64,000 nt of DNA from Phoenix dactylifera (taxonomy: Eukaryota; Streptophyta; Magnoliopsida; Arecales; Arecaceae), in the NCBI RefSeq assembly GCF_009389715.1, contig NC_052407.1:5211154-5275153 (forward strand), written 5' to 3'. This document shows positions 1-11,247 of this stretch, in pieces (position 1 is the stretch's first letter; each line of letters starts with the position of its first letter). The position numbers and the translations under genes are program-made. The notes beneath the pieces were generated by a model. It saw nothing but the letters and a program-made list of their open reading frames with translations, had not been told where the DNA came from and made no database searches.

Positions 1-2
1 TA

Positions 3-185
3 TCAGTGGCCATGGCCATTTTTCTGGAAGAGTATACACGGCTCCATCTGGGACAAGACTCATGGACTATGATGCAAGAGAGTGCATTAGTTTTGACATG
101 TTATAAGCAGTGGATGCCTCTAGTGTTCTGGTCCTCTGTTGCAGGGTTAGCTTCAAATAATCCTGCATTTGTTGCACTAAGCTAG
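3..185 (+). CDS. Short open frame running off the left edge, unidentified
   Basis: This frame is open from the window edge to a TAG at 183-185, about 60 codons, with an ATG at 12. The residues after the ATG (MAIFLEEYTRLHLGQDSW) do not match a family I know. It could be the last exon of a gene to the left, a repeat fragment, or chance. The frame stops before an AT-rich stretch, and no polyadenylation signal was pinned down. Confidence 0.15.
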   Translation, partial: SVAMAIFLEEYTRLHLGQDSWTMMQESALVLTCYKQWMPLVFWSSVAGLASNNPAFVALS

Positions 186-984
186 CAAAACAAAGGGAAG
201 TAGGGCACCCACAACAATTGATTTAGCGCCATCATTTTTTATTTCTTTTATTTCTCTAAATAAGATTATAAATTTAAGACAAAAATGTATTTGATACAAT
301 TATATATATATATATATATTAAAAAAATATTATTTGTAGAAAAAATGTAAGTAGGAAATTTTTACTTTTACTCTTTTCAAAAATAAATACCACCGAACAC
401 CTACTACCTCCACCATTGCCGCCATCACTAATATTGTTTGTCTCCCCCACCATTACTACAATGGCCACCACTATCGTCTTGTCGTCACCTTTGCTACCCC
501 CATCTCAAATGTCACAATTCTATTCACTACTGTGATATCTATCACACCACCAACACCATAATCGTTGCCATAACTATATTGTTAATGTCTCCATCACCAC
601 CACTATATTGCTACTATTTTCAATCCTATCGTAGATGCTGCAACTACCACAATAATTTTCACCATTTCCACCACTATTATTATAGTTATTTTTTAAAAAA
701 TGACTAACTATACCAATATGTTTATATATTTAAAATTTAAAATAAAATTGAAACAAATTATTTATTTATTTTAAAAATAAAAAATGAATGTGATACCAAA
801 TGATCCCTCATTCTATTAAGTAGAATTTAACTAATTAAGAGTAATCTTTCATACTTTTCCATCTCCAATGACACAAATTTTATGCGGTGGAGCGGGCACC
901 GTCCATGGAAGAAAAATTAAATATTGCAAACTCTTATTCTCACTCAAAATACTACCTAAATACAAAGTGCAAGTTAATCAGGCA
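186..984. other. Gene-free AT-rich stretch with a degenerate CCA/CAC-rich block
   Basis: No gene is seen. A short TA run lies near 300-320. From about 390 to 680 the sequence is a degenerate trinucleotide-like block rich in CCA, CAC and CAT, which produces a long open frame of Pro/Thr/His/Tyr/Ser composition that is not credible as a protein. The remainder is AT-rich. Confidence 0.5.
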
Positions 985-1350
985 TAGGGGTTGCAATTTA
1001 CGACCCAACCAACAAACCAGATCCATAACCGATCTGCTTTAAGTATGTTCAAATCTGACTAAGTGAATCTAGATCTTTAATGGGTCAACCCACGTCCCTA
1101 ACCCATTTTAACCCATTTACTTAACAGATTGAATCCAATCCATTTAAAATTCAATAAACCCTGTTTGAAACCAAATTACTTAACCTGCTTAACTTGATTT
1201 GCCCATTTATTAAATAGATTATAATCAGGTTGGGTCAGTCCACTCATCTAACTCAAGAGTGGGGTTTGAATCAGGATATTTTACTTATTTAATAAATAGT
1301 TTAGGTTGGTAGACCTTTTGATCCGACTTGCAACCCGATTGCAGCTCCTA
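985..1350. mobile_element. hAT-type MITE (non-autonomous DNA transposon)
   Basis: The left end begins TAGGGGTTGCAAT and the right end, read on the other strand, begins TAGGAGCTGCAATCGGG. These terminal inverted repeats fit the hAT pattern (YAGGGNTGNAA). The 366-bp interior has no coding capacity. An exact 8-bp target duplication is not clear; the flanks share only a rough TTAAT-like match. Another hAT MITE with a perfect target duplication sits at 41.6 kb. Confidence 0.55.
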
Positions 1351-2354
1351 TTTAATGATAGTCAACTGAAAAGAGAAAACAATAATTTGCTACACGCCTT
1401 TAAAATAAACCTTTAAAATAAATCTTGGTCAACTCGCTAATTCGCTTCATTAGGATAGAATGAATAATGATAATTTGACAAAAGGCTGTTTTTGCCATAT
1501 AATAATATGAATTCCTTTGCACAATCCTGTACAACTACTAGTTTAAAACCTCCTACTAGCACTGCATCAAAGTATGTTCCAAGGCAATGAATTTATTTGA
1601 CATCAAGAGGAGTATCGAAACCACAGGCAACTCCAATTGATGAAGACTAACTCAGCCTGACAGAATCAAGATTCGCACTCAATAAACATAATATAGCTAA
1701 GTAGAACATATACAAAGATTTAATAGGATATACTTTTACAAACTTCAGCGCTCATATTATACCTTGAATACATGTGAACTTTTCAAAATGATCCAGCTAT
1801 CAGAGGGACCAGCAAGATGCACTACCCTCCTGATAAGCCATACACTGCAAGCTAAAGAAAAAAATCTTGTTTGCTTAAGAAGCCCAGGGCGTCCGGCAAA
1901 ACAGACAACTCTAATGACTCACTGAAAATAATAATAATAAAAAATTCGATACTATTTCGATTCAATGTAATCAGATTATCTTTAAAGTTTAAAAAGGGAC
2001 CAAAAATTACAGCCCAAAGCAATGAACAAAGTTGACATCCTGTTCCTGCTGTCAGAGAGGAAACAAAATCATGTACAATGTAAATAATGCTAGAACGTAA
2101 AGTTAACATGGTCAAATATGCAAGCCTGATAACTATCTCACCTAAACTACAAAAGAAATATGCTTCAACGAGGTTAGCAAAGTGTGAGGGTGAATGGTGA
2201 AGAAAAATGTGATTACAGAACAAACTCGATCTTTCAATCAATCATGTTTCAATGATATGGAATATGTAAGCTATTTTATAACCAAAATGCAACGATATAA
2301 GCTATCATATTACATCAAACTAAAATATGTAAATGTCTATTTCCACTAGGGAAG

Positions 2355-2404
2355 GGATTGAACCTTTGATCTCTTTGACCTTGTGGTTAACAGCAACTGA
2401 ACTA
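2355..2404 (-). repeat. tRNA-like SINE head (pol III A and B boxes)
   Basis: On the minus strand a box A-like TAGTTCAGTTG (2394-2404) is followed about 30 bases on by a perfect-looking box B, GGTTCAATCC (2355-2364). This is the internal pol III promoter layout of tRNA genes and tRNA-derived SINEs. No complete cloverleaf could be folded, so a SINE head or decayed tRNA-like sequence fits better than a working tRNA gene. Confidence 0.35.
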
Positions 2405-3201
2405 CTCTAGCTTATTTTACATAAATTATCCAAAAAAAAGAACAAAAAAAAAACATACTAGAAAAGGACAAGACACCATGCATATAAAAACTGTAACCTG
2501 CATTCAAGGACTGAACTTGTAGGCCACTTGCTCATGTCTAGAGTCTGTCCCTCCAAAAAAAAAAAGAAAGAAGTATATTAAAAACCTGTTGCAATAATTC
2601 CCTCCAAATTTCTTTTAGCTCCCAATCCTCTTCTTATCTCTTTAACCTGTATATCCACAAGACTGAAATTTTTCTCCTATTGGTACCCCAAGAAGCAGAT
2701 TCATATCCAGCCCAACCTCACCCCCAACTGACCCAAAGAAGGAATCTAATAGGTTTCCAAGTTCCAACTTCCAAAACTTGACAATCACATGGAATACATT
2801 TAAACTAACTTCTGCATTTTTAAGGAACAAAAGACTCACATACCCAACACAGATTCATTGTGGTTCCTTTTGGGGCCTTATAGACGACGAAAGGAATGAG
2901 CAATGTAGTGGATTCTAGCTAGCAAGAGAGGAGGCAGTTTTCCATTGATATTTAAAAACTGAGGGGGCTAGGAAGAACTTATAGAAACTGATGCTAAGTG
3001 CTACAAAAGAACAGTATATGCTTGTATCTTGGTTAACTATAAGAAATTAAAGAAAATGCACTTCCATGATTCAGTGAAAAAACCAAATGGTCATCTTCAA
3101 TAAAAAGGGCACTCCACTCTGGGTTCAGTGAAGCTTAGCTGAATGTAAAAACAAAATAATAGGAGATACTTGATTCAGGAGGGTTATGACGAGACAAATT
3201 A

Positions 3202-3217
3202 GGGGGGGGGGGGGGGG
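3202..3217 (+). repeat. Run of 16 G
   Basis: An uninterrupted G homopolymer of about 16 bases lies in otherwise AT-rich DNA. It could form a G-quadruplex and is prone to length variation and sequencing error. Confidence 0.9.
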
Positions 3218-5208
3218 TGCACAACAGCAACAATATTAGCAAGATGCAAAACTGGCTAACTACACCTGATTCTGTTGCTGCACCTGATAGCAGCTTAACC
3301 CTGAACATGTCTAACTCTCATTTCTTCCATCTCTCTCTCAAATCCTAAACCCCTTCCCTCTCTGCCACTAAAACCCTGGAAACCATTGCAATAAGCTTGC
3401 ACAGTCTACCAACACCACTATCAAGAACGATGACCAATACAAAGTCAGGAACTGCATCGCCATCACCATAGTCTTCTAAATTAGGAGTTCTCAGACTAAC
3501 AACTGGAAGGCCATCAGTGACCATTTTGTTGAGTAAATTGCATCTGTGAATAGTATCATCTATGTTACTCTCCTAATCTTCAACCCAATTTAGCCACTTC
3601 ATTCTACTATCACACCCTACTGTTGTTGAAAGGGTCTATAACGAAGACCAGAAAACAAATTATAATTGGTATTGATCAAAATGCATCATCAGTTCTCTAA
3701 TAAAATATATTCAAAAAAAGCCAATAATACTTTCTAATCAACTGAGTCTAAATTTAATCCAACCTAAATTTCACCAATGCCACCAACTTTCATGCCTTCT
3801 GGTCTTTTGCAGACCCAAATTAGAGAATTCAGATACTTAAGCAAGATGCAGATGCTATGTAGAACATTTCAATGTAAATTAATAATAAAACACTCAAGTG
3901 ACTAACCTTCAGCTTTACCATCCTCACAAAACCAAATAAAAGTTAGAAAAAATTGTTTGTCCAAATAATCCTCCTTGAAGATCTGAATGTCAAAACTACC
4001 ATGCAACCAATTCCCATTTTAAATCCTCTAGTAGATTCCAACACAAGTTGCTAGCACTTGGATTAGCCACTTTTAAAAACTCAAAAAAAATTTAAATAAA
4101 AATGTTATTTTCAAATAACTAGCAATATACTGCAGCTTCTTAACCACCTACTCAACTAATTTCCCGTACCCATTCTCTCCATCATTTACTAGGGACACTC
4201 ATCCCTTCGACATATAGTTTTTTTAATGATGGTTTATATAAAAGCTGCATAGTCCTCCTCCAATTGTATGTAAGCATCCCACTATCTCGAAATAAAAGAT
4301 TCCAAATTCTTATACCTTTCTGCCAAACAGGTCTTTTAGCCATGATGAGAACGGAGTGTGGGTATGATAAAGAGTCACCACACATGTACAGGGTTTAGAG
4401 TTGCAAACTTTGATGAAACACATCTATTCACTTATAATTCTTCATAGGCCCATGCAGACTTCAGTCACAAGTCCAGAGCCAGCCTTTCAAGCTAACAGTT
4501 GCCTAAATTCTCACTCTCATATGAACTCTCTCCTACATTACTTAGAACTTGTGCTCCCTTCCAGTCTTCTTTTAAAATTGGATAATAATTTGATAAAATT
4601 TTCAACAGTTTTTACATGTATTAAAACCAGTTCTATTGGTTTTATTGTTGAATTTTTAATATAAATATTTATTATTATGTTTTATCTATTTTGGTGTTGC
4701 ATTGCAAATTCATGAACCACTGCTTTTCTTGGTTACATGTGCATAAGCACGTGCAATATAACTAGTCAACACAATATTCATGGTAACATCCAATTACCAA
4801 CCATTTTGAATTAATGATATCCTCATCTTAAGCCATCCCATCAAGGCATAAAGGTGTACAATGTACATAGCATACCATTCTGTTTTGCACTTGTTCAGCC
4901 ACAGCTTGCCTTGTTCACTATAGAATCATCTATGGTTTATATATTCACTTTTTTGCATTTAGAATCCTATCAGATATATGTTATTGCATTGCAATTTACA
5001 TAAACTAGAGAACAATGAATTAATTACAAAAGTAGGAAAGTTTTAAAATAGTCACAAGCATCTACTCCCATTAAAATCAAACAAGTATGTAAAACCAATA
5101 CCTACAAAATGAAAACAAGATTTCTAGTAATCATAACACATCAAAAATTCCGAAGGACTGCACTCTTAAAGATAACAGTAATCTTCAAACAAACACAATA
5201 GACAGATT

Positions 5209-5251
5209 CCTCTTCTTCTTCTTCTTCCCATTCGTCTTCTTCTTCTTCTTC
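5209..5251 (+). repeat. CTT microsatellite
   Basis: Two short CTT arrays are separated by a CCATTCGT interruption. Confidence 0.85.
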
Positions 5252-5317
5252 AAAATATTAGGCATCGTTTAACCCAATTCAACAATCAACTTCTAAATAA
5301 AAAAAATTGAAACTTGT

Positions 5318-5412
5318 TGGTGCTCATATACTATCCAGCTAGTAATAGAAGTCTGTCATGCCCATGGTTTGAGCAGTCAGAACGAGGAATTTTCTTTATA
5401 ATCATGGCACCA
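5318..5412 (-). ncRNA. Box C/D snoRNA-like, copy 1, with 18S rRNA guide
   Basis: Minus-strand RNA of about 95 nt is closed by a 6-bp terminal stem (TGGTGC with GCACCA). Inside are, in order, a box C-like ATGATTA, a guide AATTCCTCGTT directly followed by a perfect CTGA (box D'), a box C'-like ATGACAG, and a box D-like ATGA next to the closing stem. The guide is complementary to AACGAGGAATT, which I recall from the 3' region of eukaryotic 18S rRNA; the fifth base upstream of D' would direct 2'-O-methylation of an A there. Boxes C and D each depart from consensus by one base, so function is not certain. A second copy lies about 660 bp away in the same orientation. Confidence 0.55.
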
Positions 5413-5982
5413 GGAAAATAAACAAAAGCCAACATATCTTCCATGCTTAAACAACAATCCCCTAAACACAGAAAACATTATAACAATCCATAAATACAGT
5501 AATATCAACTATTAAACTAACACTTTAAAGGAAGAATAATAATTAACTAATTATAACAAAACCTATCTGCATGGGGGGTTATTAGACCAATTCAAACTAT
5601 AATTAAAAGGAGAATAACAAACCAGAATCCTAAATCAAAGAACATTCTGAATTATCAAAACGCATCAAGAACGAGTTCTATGAAAAGAAATTGATCAATG
5701 ACATTTAACAACGATCTATTTCTTTGAAGTAGAAATACAAACTAAAAGAAAAACCACAATCTCTAGCAGAAAAAGGGAAAGAAGAGGAAAACCACAAGCA
5801 CCTTTAAAAAGAAATATCCTGAAATTTTCAATACATGTAACTTTATTAATTTTACTCACTTTATTAAAGATGGGAAAGAAAACAGAGCCTCATTAATAGA
5901 AGACCAAAGCTGGTCATAGTTCCAGTTGATTATCAAACTCAAAATACCAGAATTTTGATATCAAAGGAGATAAAAAAGGCAG

Positions 5983-6072
5983 TGGTGCTCATATTCTATG
6001 GGTGTAGAATGAGTCTATCATGCCAATTTCCACAGCATTCAGAACGAGGAATTGTTTATAATCATCGCACCA
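5983..6072 (-). ncRNA. Box C/D snoRNA-like, copy 2, with 18S rRNA guide
   Basis: This is a paralogue of the copy at 5.3-5.4 kb. It keeps the same closing stem, box C-like ATGATTA (6059-6065), identical guide AATTCCTCGTT (6043-6053), box D' CTGA (6039-6042), box C'-like ATGATAG and terminal ATGA. The loop between C' and D differs in sequence and length between the copies, so only the D' guide looks selected. Plant snoRNAs commonly occur as clusters processed from one precursor; the nearest promoter in the right orientation is at 6.66-6.82 kb. Confidence 0.58.
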
Positions 6073-6394
6073 GCCGTTTCGAGAATAATAACAACAAATA
6101 AAAAATCACTCGCTGATCTCAACCATAAGATCATAATGTACCAACTTTATATCTCAAAGAAAAAAAAGTAACAACTTTCGAATTATCTGTCCCATTATAA
6201 ACTCAGATTCAAAGGTAAAAGAGAAACATTAGCTCAGACACGCACAAAAAGGCATCAATTTGGTCTATGCATTAAGCATATATCAGAATCGAGAAATTTA
6301 ATCAGTAAGCAAGCCGCGAAATCGTTTACAATATAGAGGCGAGCGTAACCCTACACCCATCTTGTGGAAGAGGCAAGGGCTTTAAACGCCTCTA

Positions 6395-6640
6395 ATCAGT
6401 TTAGGGAGTGGTTGAAGAGCCCTCGCCGCCGATCGGAGAAGCGGCGGGCGGGCGAATCGGAATCCATCTCCCGAAGAACCGATCCAAACAATAGATCAGC
6501 GAAAAATAGATAAGAATTATACTATAGATTTCAAAAGCGAAAGAGCAACTAGGAAGAATAGAGAAAAATTTTGGAAAAAAAAGGGGAAAGGAGGAGGAGG
6601 AGGAGGAGGGCAGAGAGAAAAACATAACGAGGAGTGGAGC
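6395..6640 (-). ncRNA. First exon/leader of a putative minus-strand snoRNA host transcript
   Basis: The minus strand just downstream of the TATA/telobox promoter reads as a pyrimidine-rich leader (repeated CTC/TCC) and then a GC-rich stretch. It contains a tiny frame of 23 codons (6396-6467) beginning MDSDSPARRF and ending HSLN. No long frame follows, and no clear coding exon was found toward 1.7 kb, so a non-coding host RNA is the simplest reading. A protein gene with small exons, and this as a 5' leader with a small upstream frame, is the alternative. The transcription start is inferred from the TATA position. Confidence 0.4.
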
Positions 6641-6655
6641 GATAGATTTTGGTCG

Positions 6656-6816
6656 TCTATATAGGGAACCCTAACCCTAGATCTCGCAGCGCGGAAGGAA
6701 GTGAAGGATCGGGAGGCGGGACACCAGATCTACCTGGACACGTGTTTAGTGAGGATTGGTTCACAGATAGGCCCTTGGATTTCACGGTCAGGTTTAGAAT
6801 GGCCGTGGGCTGGGCC
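6656..6816 (-). promoter_or_regulatory. Ribosomal/snoRNA-type promoter: TATA, telobox, two site II boxes
   Basis: A TATATAG box lies at 6658-6664, a double telobox (AACCCTAACCCTAG, 6667-6680) lies directly upstream of it in minus-strand sense, and two overlapping site II elements (TGGGCT and TGGGCC, 6806-6816) lie about 140 bp further up. In plants, telobox plus site II is the signature of ribosomal-protein and snoRNA genes. The arrangement fits transcription to the left, toward the two snoRNA-like sequences. The TATA is near-palindromic, so direction rests on the order of elements. Confidence 0.55.
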
Positions 6817-6840
6817 CCGATTTCAGGAGAAGTGGGTTAA

Positions 6841-7268
6841 ACATATATCATGCAAAATTTAAATAAATCAAAAATCTATAAACTTAATTTTATTTTATTT
6901 ATTAAATAAATTAAATTTAAAAATTAATTTTAATTATTTTATTAAATATATAATTTAATCTAATTTATAAAATTAAAATAAGTTAAATAAATTGAATGGT
7001 TAACTAATTTCTTCTCTATCTGCAATGTGCTCGAGGCCGGCTTGATGGAGAATCTGCTCTAGCTTATCTTAGCTAAGCTTTGAATATTGAGCGTAGCTTT
7101 TCTATTCTATTTGACTAAATCAAACATTATAGGTAGGCTTGTTTATGAGCTCCAGAAAACTATTTAAGCTTGGCTTACTTGCTGAGTCCAAGCTGCATTT
7201 GCATAGATAGGATCATTTTTAGCTCTAGCAAGGAAATATGTCCATTCATAAAATAAATTACAAATATG
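6841..7268. other. Gene-free AT-rich stretch
   Basis: No gene is seen. The first part is very AT-rich; the second (about 7030-7210) carries repeated AGCT/GAGCT words like those in decayed hAT-type repeats, but no clear termini could be set. Confidence 0.4.
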
Positions 7269-7273
7269 GATAT

Positions 7274-8145
7274 TGATATGGGGAAAAATGGATCGTCCAG
7301 CCTATAACTAAAAGGCCGCACAGTTTCGGCCTACTAAACGTCAACGACCATCAGCTGAATCTTCACGTCGGCTCAGAATCAGCTCGACCTCGGAACTTCG
7401 CCAAAAGCTTCACCAACTTCAGATATTCGCCGACTCATTCGACCAAGCTCGGGGCACCTCCAAATATTTGCCGACCTACCCCAACCAAGCTCGGAGCGCC
7501 TATCTCAGCAGTACGCCCCGATTCTCGAGCTCGGGGCGCTCCACCAAGCACGCTTCGGAATCCGGAAAGTCGAGCTATTTCCAGCACCCGCCAAGCCGAC
7601 CTCGTCAAACGCACAACGCGACTACTTAACGAGCTCGGCCTCGCCAACGACTGCACCTATGTGCAGGCCTACGCCCACCTACGTGGCCATACTTCACAAC
7701 ACTACTGTGTCATGTCTCCATAACCGGTCTTCAGCAGTTAGATGACACCTTGACTACTCCGACCATACCTTGTCGTGACTGTCAATACCTTGTCGTTCTC
7801 AAGAACGGGCAGTACCTCACGCCACCAGCCAGCCTAAGTTACGCGCCATCCGGCTCAGAGCCATACCCCCTTATGATGAGGGCTGACAGTGCCTCCGCCA
7901 CCTGGGCCACTCCACCGAGGCTATAAATAGCTCGGTCATGTAACTTCTAAGGGACTTTTGGCTAAACCAAATTTATCCCACTCTAACTTGATCATCGGAG
8001 GACCCTTACCGGAAATACCGATGAGGCTTTGTGCAGATCCGCGGCCGTCGCGCAGGAGGTAGCTCCCATCTTTCCCTTTCAACCACCGTCGGCTCCTTCG
8101 ACTCCACCGGCGTGGTCACTTTCGGGCCAAATTTGAACCACGATA
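7274..8145 (+). mobile_element. Solo LTR of a Ty3/gypsy-like retrotransposon
   Basis: An 872-bp GC-richer block starts TGATATGGGG and ends about CCACGATA, flanked on both sides by the 5-bp direct repeat GATAT (7269-7273 and 8146-8150). It holds a TATAAATAG promoter box near 7924 and a downstream part with ATCGGAGGACCC typical of the R-U5 region of Tat-like gypsy LTRs. No primer binding site, polypurine tract or coding region is attached, so it is a solo LTR left by recombination. The non-canonical right terminus makes that boundary less certain. Short open frames inside are not genes. Confidence 0.6.
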
Positions 8146-8525
8146 GATATTATAATAGTACTTTGAGTATCAGTAAACATATATAATATATCAAGATATT
8201 TTTGGTATGTTAATGATTATATATAATTATATTATAATTCATGTAATATTATTGATAATATAAAAGTAAAATGAGAGACATAATTGGTACAAGAAATTGG
8301 CATAAAGAGAGGCACAGGCTTATTCAAAAAGGAGCTTGAACAGTGTATCAACAAATTGATCATAAAATGGTTTTGACCAAATCTTCTACTTCTATGCCGG
8401 AATAGCAAATGGTATATGGTTAGCATAAAACCTTATCCTCATGCTAAAAGGAGCCAGGAAACTAGAAAGGGTGGGGACATTTTCCCCATGAAAGATGGGG
8501 GTGCAACCATGTTTCACTATGAGGG

Positions 8526-8527
<2 letters not shown>

Positions 8528-8576
<49 letters not shown>

Positions 8577-8608
8577 CAATAATAATAATAATAGTAATAA
8601 TAATAAAG
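8528..8608 (+). repeat. AAT/ATA trinucleotide microsatellite
   Basis: About 26 AAT units run with AAC and AGT interruptions toward the right end. The resulting poly-asparagine (or, on the other strand, poly-isoleucine) open frames are artefacts of the repeat. Confidence 0.95.
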
Positions 8609-10152
8609 TTGGACAGGAGCAAAATTAATAATAAGATCACTATTATATAACATGCGATCTCATCTTTCACGTTCAACGAGTCAGACTGCTCTCTAATTTG
8701 TGCTTGAACTGGAAAGGCTCGGCCTTCATTGTGCATTGTGCAGCAGCCCATGTTTGTATAGGCACGGGCACCTCATGGTACATGAAACCATCTATTGCAT
8801 TGGAGATTGGTTTAACGTAGGACGTGATGTCAACATGACTGTGAATTGCCATGACGGTCGGTTATTGGGGCTATCAACCCCTGGTGACTCGTGCTGATTA
8901 GCTCCTCAGGCGAGGCCGTGCTAACTCACTTCAGCTGCTCTACTGTTTAGCAGAGGCCAAGGTTGTTCTCTTCGCTTACTGACTCTTCAGTTGGGGTCGA
9001 GACCATACGCCTCAGTTCTTGCCCTAGGCCAAGGAGGTCAGTTCGGTCTGAGGTCGAGATGTCCAATATTTTCTCCATCTTTCACTATCTTTAGTACTAT
9101 CCTAGCGAAGGTTCGCACCACTGTCATCACCATCCCTTTGCTACTTCCTTGATCCTCCTAAATGCCTTTACAATCCTGCACCGGTTAATTATCAAATTTG
9201 GCCATGCTTCAGATAGATTCGCACTTTCTAGTTTGCTACCACAAGGCAATTGTTTGTGGATCCTAAGAGGGACATCATCATAAGTAGCAATAGTAGTCTA
9301 ATTTGAATGGTGGATCAAAGCAGATCGATTGAAATCGAGGTCCGGTCATATCTGATTTTTTTTTTCTTTTTTTGCGTTTATATTGTTCTGGACCTAGGGA
9401 AGGATACTATTATCCATTTGATGAATGGTGTTCATCTTTCTTGATTCCAGGATGCTTGTATATTTAATCTTTAGTTTGTAACCATGAATGCTAGGCACTA
9501 GTTTCCTTGGTCAAAGATCAGTATTTTGCTGAGCTAAAACTAACACAATTTTCAAATTACTCCTAAAAGAACAAGAGTCATTGCAAATATTTTCTCAAAA
9601 GCAATATGTGATGCTAGAAGCATACTTGAACCATTTGAATATTTGCATTCCTATCTGTATTCGTGAACCAAAAACAAATATGAATATTAAAATCATATAG
9701 ATATTGAAATATATTAAAATTGAAAACAAATACGGATGTCGAAATATTGAAATTTGATCCATTTTTCAACCAAAGACCAAAAGAAGAAGAAAAATATTTG
9801 TACATATTTATACATACACTAGTTGGCACCCTCAACATATAATCAAATTTAAGTCATTGATTATTAGCTTTACATGAAGTAGACAATGGTCATTCAATTT
9901 ACATTCAAAAACTCGTTCATAGAAAATATTTTTGATGTTGAACTTGATATTACTTCTTAGCAATGTTTGAGGACGGATCTACCTGACCAACTTGCCACCC
10001 ACGGGGTTTCTAGGGTATATAAAAAATGGGTCTGAATCGTTGAGCATAGATGGTTCAATTGCTTTGAAAAATTTTCTTGATTCCTTCCATCCCAACGTAA
10101 CCAATCAATCCTCTTCCTCTTCACTAGATTTCATCCTTCCCTCTCCAACGCC
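8609..10152. other. Gene-free stretch
   Basis: No gene is recognised. The part from 8640 to 9240 is GC-richer than its surroundings and may be a decayed transposon. About 9620-9840 contains repeated ATATTTG/AAATATT words resembling the interior of hAT MITEs, but no ends were found. Confidence 0.35.
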
Positions 10153-10302
10153 ATGGGAAAAGGAGAAGACATAGAGACGGTAAGAGACATGGCGAGGTTG
10201 GTGATGATGAGAGTTCTTGAGGTTGGCAATGAGGGCAGCAACGTTAGTCATGTTGACGAGAAATTCGACAATCTTAAGGTTGGTTCTCATCCATTTCGAT
10301 AA
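10153..10302 (+). CDS. Short open frame after a pyrimidine-rich leader, unidentified
   Basis: A 49-codon frame starts in a good context (CGCCATGGG) after a CT-rich, leader-like stretch and ends TAA. The peptide is acidic and soluble (begins MGKGEDIETVRDMARLV). A possible splice donor (AAG|GTTGGT) lies near codon 42, so it may be a first exon whose gene is not visible downstream. No family was recognised. Confidence 0.22.
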   Translation: MGKGEDIETVRDMARLVMMRVLEVGNEGSNVSHVDEKFDNLKVGSHPFR

Positions 10303-11244
10303 GATTGCTGAAAAATAATAGCAGGTCTACAATCTTTTAAAATAAAATATGTTTATAAAGAAACTAACAATGCTATATATTGAACGCCAATGTACATGAC
10401 TAATCATATTGGATCTACTTTATAAATGATTCTGGGCGATATTTTTGCTGAATTTCTTATTGTTTTATTTTTCAATTTCTGTGAATGTATTTATTCTAGA
10501 TTGGTTTCATAAATTCGGTTTACCGAAAGAAAAAATAGGCATCAAGAGTCATGGGGATCATGGAGGCGTCCTGATAGCCCTGATCCCTGGATCTATGAAG
10601 ATTATATGATCCAAATGAGGTTGGTGGCTCCATTTAAGTTGGGACAGATTGGTCTACTCCCACTTGACCCAAGTCACCTTTTAGGTTGGCTGGAAGACAA
10701 CAGCGGATTGGGCCATATTTGTCTTCTGGGCTTAGGCTTTCCATAGGGTATGTGCAGGGTTTAAGGGACTTTTCCTTGGTAAAGTATAAAAAAGGGATGG
10801 TTTAAGACAACAATCCCCATTAAGTTGTTATATCTGATTTGGAGCGAGTATTATGTTATATATAATAGTAATAAAAACTTAGATAACATATGTCATCCGC
10901 TTGTTATTCTATTATCTTTGGCCCATTATGTAATTTAAATAACACCTGTTCAAATAAAATAACATTTTCAAATTTAATCTATGAAAGAATGTTTTTATTT
11001 GGCCAACTGTGATTTGGGGAGCTACATCATTTTGCTTTTTGTTATTGGTTGTTAATTTCCACTACAATAACAAATAGAATCATAATGCAGTTATGTCGTT
11101 ATTGAAACTGTGGTTGCAATGGCAGGATTTGTAAGGGAAATCAACCTACATGTAGCATGAAAAACACATATTTCCTCCCAACATTGTCATTCATCTAAAT
11201 CTCAAATTTTTGCTTTAACTGGTCCCTTAAAAAAAGGAAGACAT
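10303..11244. other. Gene-free stretch
   Basis: No coding region or repeat with clear ends was recognised in this AT-rich interval. Confidence 0.4.
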
Positions 11245-11247
11245 TTA

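Larger units (their letters stand above)
2411..5317. other. Non-coding stretch, possibly intron of the minus-strand snoRNA host unit
   Basis: No coding exon is recognised here on either strand. The stretch lies downstream, in minus-strand sense, of the telobox promoter near 6.7 kb and of the two snoRNA-like sequences, so it may be intron or the 3' part of that transcript. It holds the G16 run and a CTT repeat at 5209-5251. Short open frames in it have no family resemblance. Confidence 0.35.

Noticed and set aside
1852-2241. 129-codon minus-strand frame
   Set aside because: Hydrophobic/AT-driven composition, no family features and no promoter or splice context.
3685-3705. TGATGA-like word on the minus strand as another snoRNA box C
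   Set aside because: No box D at the right distance and no closing stem.
6667-6680. Interstitial telomere repeat
   Set aside because: Only two AACCCTA units next to a TATA box and site II boxes; better read as a telobox.
8392-8751. Frames with long Asn or Ile runs
   Set aside because: They are translations of the AAT microsatellite.
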